Below are positions 45,208 through 57,167 of a stretch of 64,000 nt of DNA, one piece after another. A program made the translations under genes and the position numbers. Numbering within the stretch: the stretch's first letter is position 1; every line of letters starts with the position of its first letter. Below the pieces are notes generated by a model, which was given only the letters and a program-made list of their open reading frames with translations, ran no database searches and was not told the DNA's origin. This DNA comes from Kwoniella bestiolae CBS 10118. Its lineage: Eukaryota; Basidiomycota; Tremellomycetes; Tremellales; Cryptococcaceae. The stretch lies in contig NC_089243.1 in NCBI RefSeq assembly GCF_000512585.2, positions 682,001-746,000 of the forward strand, read 5' to 3'.

Positions 45208-45937
45208 GTATCTCCCTCTTCTTCTTACACGTTCTAGATACTGTACATAGATTGTCAGTATATCCATACCCGTGTATACATGCCTTGCTCGTTTTTCTTC
45301 CGGACAATCAGATGATATCACCCTGCGTTACCGTATGGTATAATCCTTCATGTTAGTAGTATCAGTACCTTCTCGGACATTATGCACCTCTTTGCTTATT
45401 CAGATCATGATGGGCCTAGGGCTGAAGTTGGCTGTCGGATCTATATTTCGTCCAGTCCATCTCCAACGTATGCTTAGAAATTTTTGAACAATTCAAACCG
45501 TGTCGCAGTGTGCACAGGGACAAGGACACAAGGAGGTGCGGAAGCAAATTGAATTCGCTCTTCTCCGACTGGCCGGTCCGGTGGAGGTGGAGGGAGGTGT
45601 CAAACATCCACATTTTGCATCAAAGTTACGATCGCATCATAGGTTTCCTGTTCTCTTCTGCATCTCTCGACAATTGTGATTATTCATCTATAGATATCTC
45701 GTACCTCCGCTGTACATATATAGACCACCCATCAGATCATATCGTAGATCTCTGTAAAATAGGTCTCCTACCACTGTTCGTCTTTTCGTGACTCGAATTT
45801 TTGGATTTTTCGTGTGAATAAACAAGCCCCGCATCCGATCGATCAACATTGTGTATGAAATTGGGATACAACGCTACGATCCGACCGCGTCGATAACCTT
45901 GTGAATATCTCCGATTGACTTTTACCGGCCAGCCAGC
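45208..45937. other. Intergenic region
   Basis: 3' flank of the repeat protein and promoter of the MFS gene. No gene or RNA is seen. Confidence 0.6.
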
Positions 45938-47994
45938 ATGAGTGGGCGGCAGCAACTTTCGATACCGAAGGTAAATCAGAGCAGAATCAACACTCCCTCG
46001 ACATCTACAGCTGAGGACGGGCCGGAATCAACCACACCGACGCTCAACCCCCCTTCTGATCCTGCGACCATACCCGATGATAAGGTCGAAGACCAGCAAC
46101 AACAACAACGACAGGAGGATACTCAGATACAGATACGTAAGAGGGATTTCGGATTCATACCTATACCCAAAAATAGAAGACATGATCCCCATAAGAAGCT
46201 GGATGAGGAATTTGGGTTTACTTGGAAGATGAATTTGGTATTTGCTTTTGCTGCTGTAAGTGCGACGCTTACATTCGGGATGAGAATGACAGAAGGATGC
46301 TGATCTGATTATCTGTTTCATCTGCATTTGGCGTCGATATAGACTGTATCAGTCATGAACCTGTATTATATCCAACCAATGTTGGTAGCGTGAGTCACCC
46401 TTTCTCCATCTCAAATCCAAGCTTGACTTATGCTCATAATCCTCGCAGAATCGCTACGGATTTCTCAGTCTCTCACTCTCGTATATCTTCAATCCCCACT
46501 CTCGTTCAAGGAGGCTACGGTGTCGGTATAATATTCATTTCTCCCCTTGGCGACCTGGTCCGACGTCGACAACTGGTCTTACTCCTAATCACACTCACCA
46601 CGATCCTATCCATCGGACTAGCCCTCGCACCCTCCGTGGCTGTCCTCGAGGGAATATCATTCATCGTGGGAATGTTGACTGTCACTCCCCAGATCTGTAT
46701 ACCGTGGACGGCAGATCTGGCTCCTGCGAACAAGCGGGCGACAGCTATGAGTATAACTTTATCGGGATTGATTTTTGGTCTGGTCATGGGCAGGGTTTTG
46801 GGTGGGATCCTGAGTAATTTCGCTAGTTGGAGGGATACTTATTGGTTGGCTGTGGGATTACAAGGGTGTGAGTCAAATTTATGCATGCAAATACCCCTAA
46901 ATTGAGACTGATCCGGTGGGTGTGGTAGGTATGGCCGTCATTCTGTATTTCAGTCTGCCCGATACGCCTGATAAGAAGATCGGTTTGTCGTATTTTGGCG
47001 TGGTAAGTCACGGGCAACTCAGCTACGAAAATTCCTTGCTAATCTGGTTGAACAATGTTAGCTTTGGTCAATGGCCAAATTCTTCACAATGTATCCTACG
47101 CTTGTTCAGGCTTGCTTGGTATCGTTATTCTCCAGTGCAGTATTTGCAGGATTGTGAGTGTACGATCCTCCCACCAAGTACACATGGCTAAATGTGTTCT
47201 CTTTACACCTGTAGTTGGACATCATTGACATTCGTCCTCAATAATTCACCATATCAGTAAGTAATGCCTTTCTTTCTTGAGATTCTACCGATATGCTAAC
47301 TTTCCAACAGCTACAACTCCTTCGAGATAGGACTGTTCGGTCTCCTCGGACTGATCGGAGCGATCCTCGCACCTCAGTGGGGAAGACTGGTAGATCGAAC
47401 GCACCCGTACCTAGGTCAAATTACCGGGATATCCATCAACCTCATATCGATGATCGTCGCCTTGGTCGGGGCAGATAAGAACATCGCGGCGGTCTGCATA
47501 TCGATCATAGGGTATGATATGGGCCAGCAGTTGACCCAGGTATCGTCGAGCTACAGAATTGCTGGACTCGACCCGAAAGCCCGAGCGAGGTTGAATGGAT
47601 GTAGTTTGTTGGCTGTTTTTGCCGGTCAGGTAAGCTTATTCATACATCCCTCACATCCTTGGTAATGGTGGTGAAAGCGGTTTGGCTGATTCTAGCGATG
47701 TGCGATTAGACATCTGGAACAGCCATCCTAACTCATATATACAATACGCACGGCTGGAATCCCACCGGCGGGACTGCCGTGGCGTTCATAGGTGCCGCGT
47801 TGGTCGTGCTTTTTGTGAGAGGTCCTCATGAGGTAGGATGGGTAGGATGGCATGGAGGTGGTCAGATACTCAGGAAGGAGAAGATCACTGATTTGAGTCC
47901 GGAGGCTATTACTGAGAAGTTGAGGGTGAAGAAGACCAAGGAGACGGAGACGAATGGTGAAGGGGGGACGGTACGGGGGGAACAGCAGGTCTGA
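45938..47994 (+). CDS. Major facilitator superfamily transporter
   Basis: About eight exons. Exon 1 is 45938-46255 and exon 2 starts at 46343; the stop TGA is at 47992-47994. A hydrophilic N-terminus of about 90 residues (Q-rich, then KRDFGFIPIPKNRR) precedes twelve predicted TM segments. Typical MFS parts are NLYYIQPMLVAIATDF, the loop GDLVRRRQLVLLL (motif A), PWTADLAPANKRATAMSITLSG, GRVLGGILSNFASWRDTYW, and in the second half GLIGAILAPQWGRLVDRTHPY. The motif set resembles the branch of fungal and bacterial drug or nucleoside exporters, but the substrate cannot be inferred. It converges on another MFS gene of a different subfamily, with 312 bp between the stop codons. Confidence 0.85.
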
Positions 47995-48306
47995 TGATCT
48001 TGAGTATGTTGTCACGGACAAGGAACTGGAGTAAATATGCGTATACACATATATAGTATAATCATAGAGTAGGATAGATCTTGTTAGAATTGACATTTAC
48101 CACTGATATAAGTGACAACATTATTGTGTCGTTCAATACCCTTGTATCGCTACTACTGATGCACGGCGTCTGCTCGTGCTTGGTTTAAATATTATATATA
48201 TGTACATCAAATCTGCCTGACCCACAAGGTCTATGTTACAACCTACATCTAATTCAGGTCATCAACCGTATGATGAAATCAATTACTCGAGCATTACCCC
48301 CGATTA
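47995..48306. other. Convergent 3' region between two MFS genes
   Basis: 312 bp of AT-rich 3' flank with a short TATATATA run near 48192. Nothing else is seen. Confidence 0.6.
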
Positions 48307-50541
48307 TCAGTGCTGTGGATCCGAGTTCTTTTCACCCTTCACACCCTTTTTCCTATCTTGGAAATCCCTTATGAAGTCCAATATCCTAGGTGCGACAGTG
48401 ATGAATGCTCCAACGAACTGCGTGAAGCCTACGAACAGACCTGCAGATTTGAATGTCCCTCCACTGGCTGATATGAGAACTATGACAGAGCAAAACATCG
48501 TGAAGTCAGTACTCGGTCCCATCGTCAATGGAAGGATACAGATGCTCGAGGATCGAAGAAATACGGGGCAATTAAATTGGAATAGGGAACACATGACTTA
48601 CCACCACAGATAACAGGTCCAATCAAACTAGGTATAGAAGTAACAGTCCACAACATCCCCAGCCGCATACCGAACTCCCTCGTGGGTGAGATCGCCCCAG
48701 TTGACGCAGCCACGAGCGTCACCCACGCACCACTCGCGAAACCGTACCCTACTAATCCCACTACGACCGCTCCGGCAGGTATGGGTGACGCGACCCAGAA
48801 TGCCAGGATGGAAATCGAGCAGCCCAGGATGGAGGAGACGAAGACCGTCCAGATACCGAATTGGTCAGCGAGGATACCGGAGGTGGCTCGGCCGAAGAAC
48901 GAGCCGACTTGGAGGATCGCGATGGAGTAGTCTGCTATGGGGCCTGTGATGTTGTTGGAGGATATGAGAGTGGGGGCATCGAAGTATGGTGAGAGCCAGC
49001 TACCAAGAAGGGTATAGAATTGTTAGTAACTTGACTCACACGAGCCTAGCATATTGCATTGAGGGAAAGGGTAGTTGCGCGAAGCAGTTTGAAGACGGTC
49101 GTGTACCCACTTCATCATCACCAGACATGAACCCAGGACCAAACACGTATATCTAGGTTCCAACCATGGTCCCTTGAGACTCTTGAGGGGCGGTGGCGAT
49201 CGAGGAGGTAATCTGGCTTTGAGGAAGAACCACGCTGGGAACATCAAGACAGCGTTCATACCCGCTATAATCAACATTGCGTCTCTGAAGTCTGTACCAT
49301 GAGCAGTCATTATCAGCACAGTATAACCGCAGAGAAGAGCGGAGCGTTTTGATTTGGGAATCAGAAACAGCCGACTCACTCAATTCATCGAACAGTCTTT
49401 TCAGAGCTATCGGATAGATGACCCCGGACAATCCACTCCCACAGACGACAATCCCAACAGCAGTGGATCGTTTCCTCATGAACCAGTGTCCTACTACTGC
49501 AGTCGAAGGGGAATATAGAATGGAGGCTGATACGCCGAAGAGAGCGTGAGCAAGGAGGAACTGGTAGTATAGCTTGCAGACTGATATCGCAAACACAGGT
49601 GATCAGCATAGATTGACACCAAATTCCTGATATAGGCGATGGAGCTTTGAGCAGAAAGGTGTGGACAATAGTGATAGAATTTGAAGATGGACGATAGTCA
49701 CTCACATGCCATAGCTATCACAGCAGCTACACTCAAACTCGTTCCCACCATGATCAATATCCTCGCTCCGTGAGTATCGAAGAATCTCCCAGCTACGATC
49801 GATCCCGCGAAAGTGATAAAGGTTTGAAGACTTGCTATCCAGCTATATCATCGAAAACAGAGCCATACACCAAGTTAGCTCGTCAGCTCTTGATACTCGT
49901 AGGACCTGTAGAGATACTTACGCTACTTCCGACTGAGAGTATTCTTTCAGTTGGTGAGCGAGGTAATATACCTTGAGTTGACCGAAGACGGTAACTATCA
50001 CATAGCGCAAATCAATCAGTCAGCTCGTTATCTGTACAATGCGAAAACCAATTTGATACATGGCATAACCAGAAGGGATGTCAAACTCACCAAATCCAAA
50101 CACGCAAAAGAGCACAAAGAAAGCACTAGCAACGCATAACCAAGCGTCCTTTCCCCCCTCAGGGGGCGGTCCGACCTCATCGTCGTTCACCCCCATCTGC
50201 CTCTCCAAATCTGGATCTCTGGTCAACCTTCTCTCCAGTTCATCTGCATGTCCCAGCCCAGGTAGGGGTGGCGGGAAATTATCTAATCCGTCATTCCGCG
50301 TTGGAGGTCTGTGTAAGGGATCACTCTGGCCATGTTGAGCGTGAGTGTGGGAACGAGATAGGTGGAGATGTAATGGGAATGGATCGACTTCAGGACGGTG
50401 GTGCGAGTGGGCATGGGATTGGGATTGGGAGCGCGCTTTGCCTTTAGTTTGGTGGTTGGGCAGAAGTTTAGGTTGGACGGTATCTGTCGTCGAGGTAGAA
50501 GGATCGTCTTTCTCATCTATTATAGGCTCTTTGGTCGACAT
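48307..50541 (-). CDS. Monocarboxylate-transporter-like MFS permease (Mch/MCT family)
   Basis: The gene starts at 50541 (MSTKEPIIDEKDD) and stops at 48307, with about eight exons. A His/Pro-rich hydrophilic N-terminus ends with the MCT entry motif VGPPPEGGKDAWLCVASAFFVLFCVFGF. Twelve TM segments follow, including VFGQLKVYYLAHQLKEYSQSEVAWIASLQ, GRFFDTHGARILIMVG, GVSASILYSPSTAVVGHWFMRKRSTAVGIVVCGSGLSGVIYPI, GSFFGRATSGILADQFG, and SPTREFGMRLGMLWTVTSIPSLIGPVICG. These are classic for fungal Mch proteins and SLC16. The substrate could be a monocarboxylate, riboflavin or another small acid; the sequence does not say. The C-terminus is short and charged. Confidence 0.9.
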
Positions 50542-52074
50542 CCTGGGATAGTTATCTCGCTTCTTTCAAGCCAGAATGAGAATGACAATCAAGAGCAGTA
50601 AAGTTGTATCAATGATAAAGAGTGAAAGAGCTCAAGAGCCTGTGAATGACAATGATGATGTGAATATCAATAGATTGGTGAGATTGCACTTGACTTGGAC
50701 AGACACACGAGAGAGACTTATCGTATCTACTAGTCAGTCAAAATTGGAAAACCCATACCCATCGCTTGAACTGGATAGACACGTTCGGCTATTCCATCCA
50801 CGTTTGGAATAGGAATTAAGCATCTTATCTTGGTCCAACAGGCTATCACTCGACTGAGCAAGGAGATGTCGAGTGAAATTGGAAAAACAGAACGAATGGA
50901 GGATCATTTACCGAAATACGGCTATTCAGGGTGTGGATTTTTGTTTATCTTTTGGATTAATTGATCCGTTACGGCCGGAGGACGCCGCGTACGAGGAGAT
51001 TATCCCGAGCTGGTTCCGGTGCGAGATTTGATCTATCCATAGGCAGACGATTTTGAGTTATACATATGTTCTGTACATGTATATAATTATACACATGTGG
51101 AAACCGTCATGCAACAAGCTGGCTGGGCCCGTTGCGACACTATACAACCAATGAAATGACCATCTATGCAGTGATTCAGTGGAATCGAATATCATCGTCC
51201 AGCGGGAGGAGAGACTGGCGGGAGGACCTGCCTTGATGGATGTAGACTGATCCTGTCAAACGCGAGATGCACAATTATTAGCGTTCTTTCCTGTTGTTCA
51301 CACGCAATAGCCAAAGAGGAGCATAAAGAGAACCGCTCAGTGGGCATGTAGCCACTCAAAAAGTTGGGCTCCTATTTCCCCTTGATTTTCGTCCCCTCAT
51401 CCAATTATCCAGGTATCATCCCATTCCGAACCCAGAGTTCGACCCCAACAATCACTGCCATGATAGACAGATGATCGAAAGGGTTATCCGCACATATCCT
51501 CATTTAAACCTTGTGAATCTCCCAAGGTATAGACTGTTTATTTCTTGTGCGATACTATTTGTACATCTCAAGTTCCCCATCCGTCTTTTAACCTGGAAGA
51601 AGGATAGATAGGCCTCGGAACTTATGATGTTCTTTCTTCCTCCCCGTGAAAGGATGAAAGAAAGATCGTATAGATGATCGCTCGGGCCTTTAATCGTTTT
51701 ACCAATGAAACTTTGGGTTCAAAACGAATCATAACCGAGCAACTTCCCAGTCCTCTCTGATCGACATTTTCAGCTGACCAGAGAAAAATAGGGAAGTGTA
51801 TGATAATGTACGTCCCGCCTTTACGCCCTTCTATCTTTATCTTCGATAAAAGGGAGAGAAAGAAACGCCTCGGGTTTGGAATTACAACCGCCCATCTTTT
51901 CAGATGAATTGGCTGGGGAGATAAGGACAATTTGGAAGAAGAGACGAATAGGGGAATCACACCTTTTACTAGAATACCATCATTGCGGCGATAATGATGA
52001 AATGTAATGTATGAAATCGATATCTCGAATGACTCACATGAAAAGGTAAGATTTCCAGACAGATGAGATCTTCG
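50542..52074. other. Intergenic region upstream of the MCT-like gene
   Basis: 1.5 kb. It holds the MCT-like promoter and the DAD3 3' flank. It contains a purine/pyrimidine alternating stretch with TACATATGT and TACACATGT motifs near 51060-51110. An ORF at 51622-51960 (minus) shows no domain. No RNA gene was recognised. Confidence 0.55.
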
Positions 52075-52747
52075 TCACTGCATCATGCTATCTTCGCTCC
52101 ATCCCCTCGAATCATCGTAGCTTTGTTCCTGGCCTTGGCCGCCACCGTAGCCATATTGGTATCCTTCATTTGACATGTTATGCTGCTGCTGCTGCTGTTG
52201 TTGGCGAAGGTATTGTTCTTGCTCTTCCTGATGTATTCGGGCTTCTTCGATAGCTTGAGAATCTTGTATAACACCCCAGACAGACGCTTGGAACTGTGCT
52301 CGAAAGCGAAGTAGAATCATAAGCACATCTCGGTAATGGTGAGGCTGAGGTACAAATGAGAAGCTCCGTATGGAGGGTGGTGTGGTACTTACCAAAGTCA
52401 ATACCAGTCCCATCCTCTTCTCCAGTGTTCTCAGTTCAGCTAGTAGAGCTTCATTCGGTGATTCAGCAGTGAGCTTGGCAAGGTTCGATGCCTGTATCGG
52501 AAGTACTTTCTTCTTAGCTGGCTGGTTAGGTGCACATAAGGGCATGAAGAGACCAGGCTAGCTACTCACCCGCTTTACTTTGTCGTTCAGCTTGGCAAAT
52601 TCCCATAATACATCTTGTTCGAGCGTCGATAGGTGGTTGTTATTCGCGCTGCGATGTTGTCAGTATGATCAGATGTATGTCCACGCTGCTCTGCTCATAG
52701 CATCTGGAGCATCTGACTCACTATGGGTTTACAGTGTTGATGGACAT
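52075..52747 (-). CDS. DAD3: DASH complex subunit Dad3
   Basis: Four exons: 52747-52722, about 52649-52571, about 52494-52393 and about 52295-52075. The product is short and helical: MSINTVNPY, then NNNHLSTLEQDVLWEFAKLNDKVKR, NLAKLTAESPNEALLAELRTLEKRMGLVLTLFQASVWGVIQ. The LxxLEQ-VL start and the LRTLEKRMGLVLTLF-ASVW segment are the Dad3 signature. Dad3 is part of the ten-protein DASH/Dam1 ring that couples kinetochores to microtubules. After the conserved part there is a glutamine run (from CAG/CAA codons near 52168-52205) and a Gly/Tyr/Ser-rich tail. It diverges from SUR2. Confidence 0.88.
52168..52205. repeat. CAG/CTG microsatellite coding for polyglutamine in DAD3
   Basis: A run of CTG and TTG triplets on the plus strand encodes about eight glutamines on the minus strand. 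Run length is likely to vary between strains. Confidence 0.85.
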
Positions 52748-53359
52748 GATGACGGTCCTCTTCGTTGATATATAATCACAGAACGGTATGAAGTCGACTT
52801 GTCGCTTCCTTCTGTGAACATTATTTATCTGTTTACCACCGGCGACATCAACGTGACTTTGAAACGCGATTCGGGCCATGTGCTATCCATGCGATTTAAC
52901 TCAATATATGTTGTTGGGTTTATTATATTTTATCCCGCATCACCCGGTGGCGATCTTCGGTGGCCGAGTCGTGCCTGGAGAGTGGGTGTTTGCGGTGAGA
53001 TTAGGACACTCTCTCACTACCACAATCGAGCCTTGTTGTTGTTTTTCGATTTTGTGTAATTTCAATCTGCATTGCGTATCCTTCATATCCTTTATCCTGT
53101 TTCCTTCTTTCATCTTCTCAAATAGCTATCCCCCCACATCTATCACCATCATCCATATTCTTACCAACTTGTCGTACATTCACTCATTTCATTCATCTTC
53201 ATTTTGACGCAAACATAAAAGCTAGGTCAAAGCCGAGCCCGTCTTGTTCGGAATTTCTCGCCACTACACCTAATCGACCTATTCACATATAAAACCTTTC
53301 TTCATTCATCAATATTCTTTTTCTTTCCCATCGCAATCTACCTCATCGCCCTCGCCACC
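52748..53359. promoter_or_regulatory. Divergent promoter region DAD3/SUR2
   Basis: 612 bp between start codons. The last 250 bp before SUR2 are strongly pyrimidine-rich with a TATA-like element at 53288. Confidence 0.55.
53288..53294 (+). promoter_or_regulatory. TATA-like element of SUR2
   Basis: TATAAAA lies 72 bp upstream of the ATG at 53360, which itself has a near-perfect start context (CCACCATGG). Confidence 0.5.
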
Positions 53360-54668
53360 ATGGCGTTCGAAGTCTTTACCAAGATGGCTTCCCCCTCGGC
53401 CCTCTTTCATCATCAATACGGCTACAACTCCACCTTACTCTCCACCATGACTCCTACTTCCCTCCATGCCCCATTCTACCATCTCACCGATCCCAAACAC
53501 ATCGCCATAGCTTCATCGAAAACCTTCAACCTCCTCTGTCCAATAGTGGTGTACTGGGTAGTATGTTCACTATGGCATCACCTGGATACAGCCAAATACC
53601 CCTATTTCGAGAAGAGACGTATACATGAATCACCAGAGGTTCTCGCCAGGAACAAAGTAACCTTTATGGATGTCATCAAAGCTGTATTCTTTCAGCATTG
53701 CATTCAGCTCGTCTTGGGCTGGATGTGGTTCGAAGATACCAATGTCATTTTGGAAAGAGAGTTCTATGCCGACCACATTGCCAAGATGTCATCGCTCGTT
53801 CCGTGGGTAGCGGACGGTACGTTACTTTTACTCGGTAGAAGAACTGGTGAACAGGTACTGTACAAGCACGGGGAGAAGCTGGTAGCGTGGATCTATTGGT
53901 GGGGTATCCCCCTTGTTCAGATGTATTTCGCATTGTGAGTTCCTTTTCCATTCATCCTTCACTGGTTCACCTCATCTCCATGGTTTAGTCTACGGGCAAG
54001 AGCTGATCGTGTCACGCGGATGACTTAGCTGGGTTACCGACACATGGCAATACTTCTGGCACCGAGCGATGCACAACAACAGATTCCTCTACCGACACTT
54101 CCACTCGCACCATCATCGTCTATACGTCCCTTTCGCTTTTGGCGCTCTGTACAACCACCCAGTCGAAGGTTTCATCTTGGACAGTTTAGGATCGGCCGTA
54201 GCTGAGAAAATGGCTCTCATGACCATGAGTCAGGCCACCCTGTTATTCACTATCTCAAGTATTAAGACTGCAGATGATCATTGTGGATATAAGTTGTGGT
54301 GGGACCCTTGTCAGCTATTATTCGCCAATAACGCGGATTATCATGATGTCCATCATCAGGCGTTTGGTATTAAGTCGAACTTCTCGCAACCTTACTTGTG
54401 AGTGTCAGACCCGTCACCTCATACTCTCGGACCCGTCACCTCATACTCTCGTACCCCGCCTTCACCGCAGATATCCCCACTACCATTGTCTCGTGCTCGT
54501 GCTGATTGCTGATGTCTTTACAGTACAAATTGGGACAAGATACTTGGTACCCAGATGTCACGAGAAGAAGCAGATAGCAAGACGAGGTGGAAGAAACTGG
54601 GACACGAATACGCCGAACACGATAAACACAATGTCATTTTGGAGAGTCGTGCGAAGAAAGTGGATTAG
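53360..54668 (+). CDS. SUR2: Sphinganine C4-hydroxylase
   Basis: Three exons: 53360-53936, about 54029-54397 and 54524-54668. The enzyme hydroxylates sphinganine at C4 to phytosphingosine in the ER membrane. The start region has several hydrophobic helices. The family motif YPYFEKRRIHESPEVLARNK is followed by VTFMDVIKAVFFQHCIQ. The di-iron histidine boxes are HRAMH, HFHSHHH and DYHDVHH, in the order and spacing of the fatty-acid hydroxylase superfamily. WVTDTWQYFWHRAMH and the FAFGALYNHPVEG segment are typical of Sur2. The C-terminus TNWDKILGTQMSREEADSKTRW is also conserved. Intron 2 holds a 22-bp tandem duplication. Confidence 0.93.
54408..54451. repeat. 22-bp perfect tandem duplication in SUR2 intron 2
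   Basis: GACCCGTCACCTCATACTCT plus CG is present twice back to back, starting at 54408 and 54430. It is only ten bases inside the intron's donor site. Confidence 0.92.
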
Positions 54669-55677
54669 AAGAGCTTCGGGTCTGGACATTCATTCTTTTC
54701 GAGCCAGTATGAAAATTCGTTTTTTGATTATTTACCTTTTTACATACCATTTAATCAATCACTGTCATGTAGTGTAACCATTATTGCACATATCTCACTT
54801 CAGAGCTAGCTGACTTTCACGATGGAAAACGGCTTACTGACCATACTCAACACGATGCTTATGGAAGAGCTGTAGCTTGGCCGAATTACAAGACGAACAA
54901 CCACAATCAAATGGTATCGCCAGAGGTATTCACACACTGTGGCTCATTATTGATTGCTGATGCCAGTTCTACCTCCTTTACCTGCGATCACTCGACTTTG
55001 CTCAGAGGAGTTTCTGCGGAGAGACTCAATCATCCCCTGACGAGCAACGATCCATGATTCACCATTCAAGCTCGACCGTTGATCTCCCGACCAGACCTAG
55101 GCCGGCCGATGTCGATCCCATATCCTTTCTCGAGCTATCCATCCTTTATCCACCGGAGGGGTAAACTGTTTCCCTTCCTTTGTTCAGATTGTCATATCAC
55201 CAAAACAAAGACTGTATCGTTATTTCGCTACTATACGTGATAATGGCAATACCGAGTTTACATCATACCCTCTACTCAAAGTCAGCTGAAAAGAAGTCCA
55301 TCCTATCGTATCGTACCGTACCGACCGAGTCGAGTCCCATCTTTTGTCAAGAGCAGATCAACGGAGAGTATCCAAGGAGGGCGAGGTGAAAGGTTGAGTC
55401 AAGAGTATGCGCTGTAAGGTTTAGAGTGGGATACATACATACTATAAACACCGAATTTTGGTTCAATCGCACATTCTTTCTTTCTTATCTGGATCGTAAT
55501 ATCAATATCAAGTTTATTCGACTCAACAGGTCGGCATCTAACGCTAAAAGACTATTCAAACAAAATATGTACACAGGACGATAACAACATACACTGAACA
55601 ACGAATTCGACATCCTTCGATCTTCGGTCTCAAGTACAGTGACATCAGACAAGCCGATTGACGCCGTCTTGGCCAAA
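54669..55677. other. Intergenic region SUR2-BTB gene
   Basis: About 1 kb. 3' flank of SUR2 and promoter of the BTB-like gene. Short ORFs only; no RNA gene was recognised. Confidence 0.55.
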
Positions 55678-57167
55678 ATGCACAACAATCAATACCCATC
55701 CGATAAATCCCTTTCATCAATATACGACCTCCCCACCCCCTCACCACCCTCTGCGGCAACTGCCAGACCGACATACGATGTGAGATCGCCGACGATCCCC
55801 AGTTCCCCCGCTCCTGCCTATACGGCGTTACCCCACCGAGATGTCGATTTCCACATTACGCCGATGTTGGACGGGAAGATTGGGGATGTGGAGTTGGAGA
55901 CGGTAGATGGGAAGAGGTTTTTGGTTCATAAGAAGGTATTGGAGGCTGAGACGGTTTTCTTTCATATTTAGTGGGTTGTCACATCCTCCCCTCTTCCCCT
56001 CCTCACATTACACCGCGCCAGCTCGATGTCATCCCGTGTAGAGGAGAGTACGATATGGGAGGGGAGATGGACGGGTTCAGCAGCCAGCTGGAGGATAAAG
56101 GAGGCTCCTTTCTTCAACAAGGGAAATCGAATCGGTCGACGGTATATCTTACTAACACATATTCCTGATTGTGTAGCTATGGCTTCGTCCCCGTCTGGAG
56201 ACTCAATGCAGCTCCCTCCTCATCCTCTTCTTCCACCGGGACCAACAGCCTACCACCAGATATTACCATCCCAATCCATCAATCTTCCCCACCTGCACAC
56301 CCACGCAACTCACAACGAATCTCAACATCCTTCAACGGATTCAACAACCTCCGCTGTCTACCCAAAATCATCGCCAATACCCTCTCACGAAATCCCATCT
56401 CCCTGCCGCCTACGGTCCCCCTACCAGCGATTGAAGAACTTCCTCCACCCCTACCACCCAAAGACATCGTCACTGCTCCTACACCCACTTCCTCGCCCTA
56501 TACGTGGGTAGTTCCCGAGACATCCACTGTGTTACTTGCCTTCCTTTCCCTCATCTACCCTAGGGGGGTGATTACTCCGCGAGACGATCCCGACGGATTG
56601 CTGAATTCATTAGAATTGACAGGAAGGGTAGTAAGAGCTTCATTGGGATATCAATCTTCCAAAGCTCTCACCAAGGCTCGAGATAGATTATCTCATTGGG
56701 TGGAGAAATTACCTATAGAGACATACTCAATGGCATGTTTCTTCAAATTCAATGATCTCATCAAACTCTCTTCTTATCACGCTGTCAAAGTGCCATTTAG
56801 CGCTTGGCCGGAGGACGCTAAAGTCCTTATGGGAAGGAGCGCCGTCAACAGATTAATGGAACTACAGAACTACCGCTTAGAGGGACTAGATCAGATCCTC
56901 GCTAGACCACTGGTATTGGATAATATAGATGACGATCATCATTCTGTGACATGTGGGAATATAGGTAATTTGCAGGATCTGTGGCAAGGGATTACGGGTC
57001 GGTTGAGAGGGGAGCTTAAGCCTGATATGGAGCTTTTCGAGCTACTCCAACTTGATTTGGGAGGGGGAGGGGGTGATTTGGGTGGATGCGCGATGTGTTT
57101 GGCGGTGTTGGGGAGGAACGTGCAGAGATGTTTGTTGGAAGCTAGAGAGCTGCCCAGGTCGTTGTGA
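55678..57167 (+). CDS. BTB/POZ-like domain protein, basidiomycete type
   Basis: Two exons, 55678-55970 and 56177-57167; an in-frame ATG at 55639 could add 13 residues. A Ser/Pro-rich start is followed by the BTB core GDVELETVDGKRFLVHKKVLEAETVFFHIYYGFVPVW, which spans the splice and has the usual FLVHK-x-VL-x-xE pattern. A long Ser/Pro-rich insert follows, then TWVVPETSTVLLAFLSLIYPRGV, which matches the later BTB strand and helix. A helical C-terminal half comes next (NSLELTGRVVRASLGYQSSKALTKARDRL). The insert between the two BTB halves is about 120 residues. Such proteins are frequent in basidiomycetes and their roles are mostly unknown. A CUL3 link is possible but not shown. Confidence 0.78.

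Noticed and set aside
51622..51960. 112-codon minus-strand ORF in the MCT-like promoter region
   Set aside because: No domain and no splice context; lies in AT-rich intergenic DNA.
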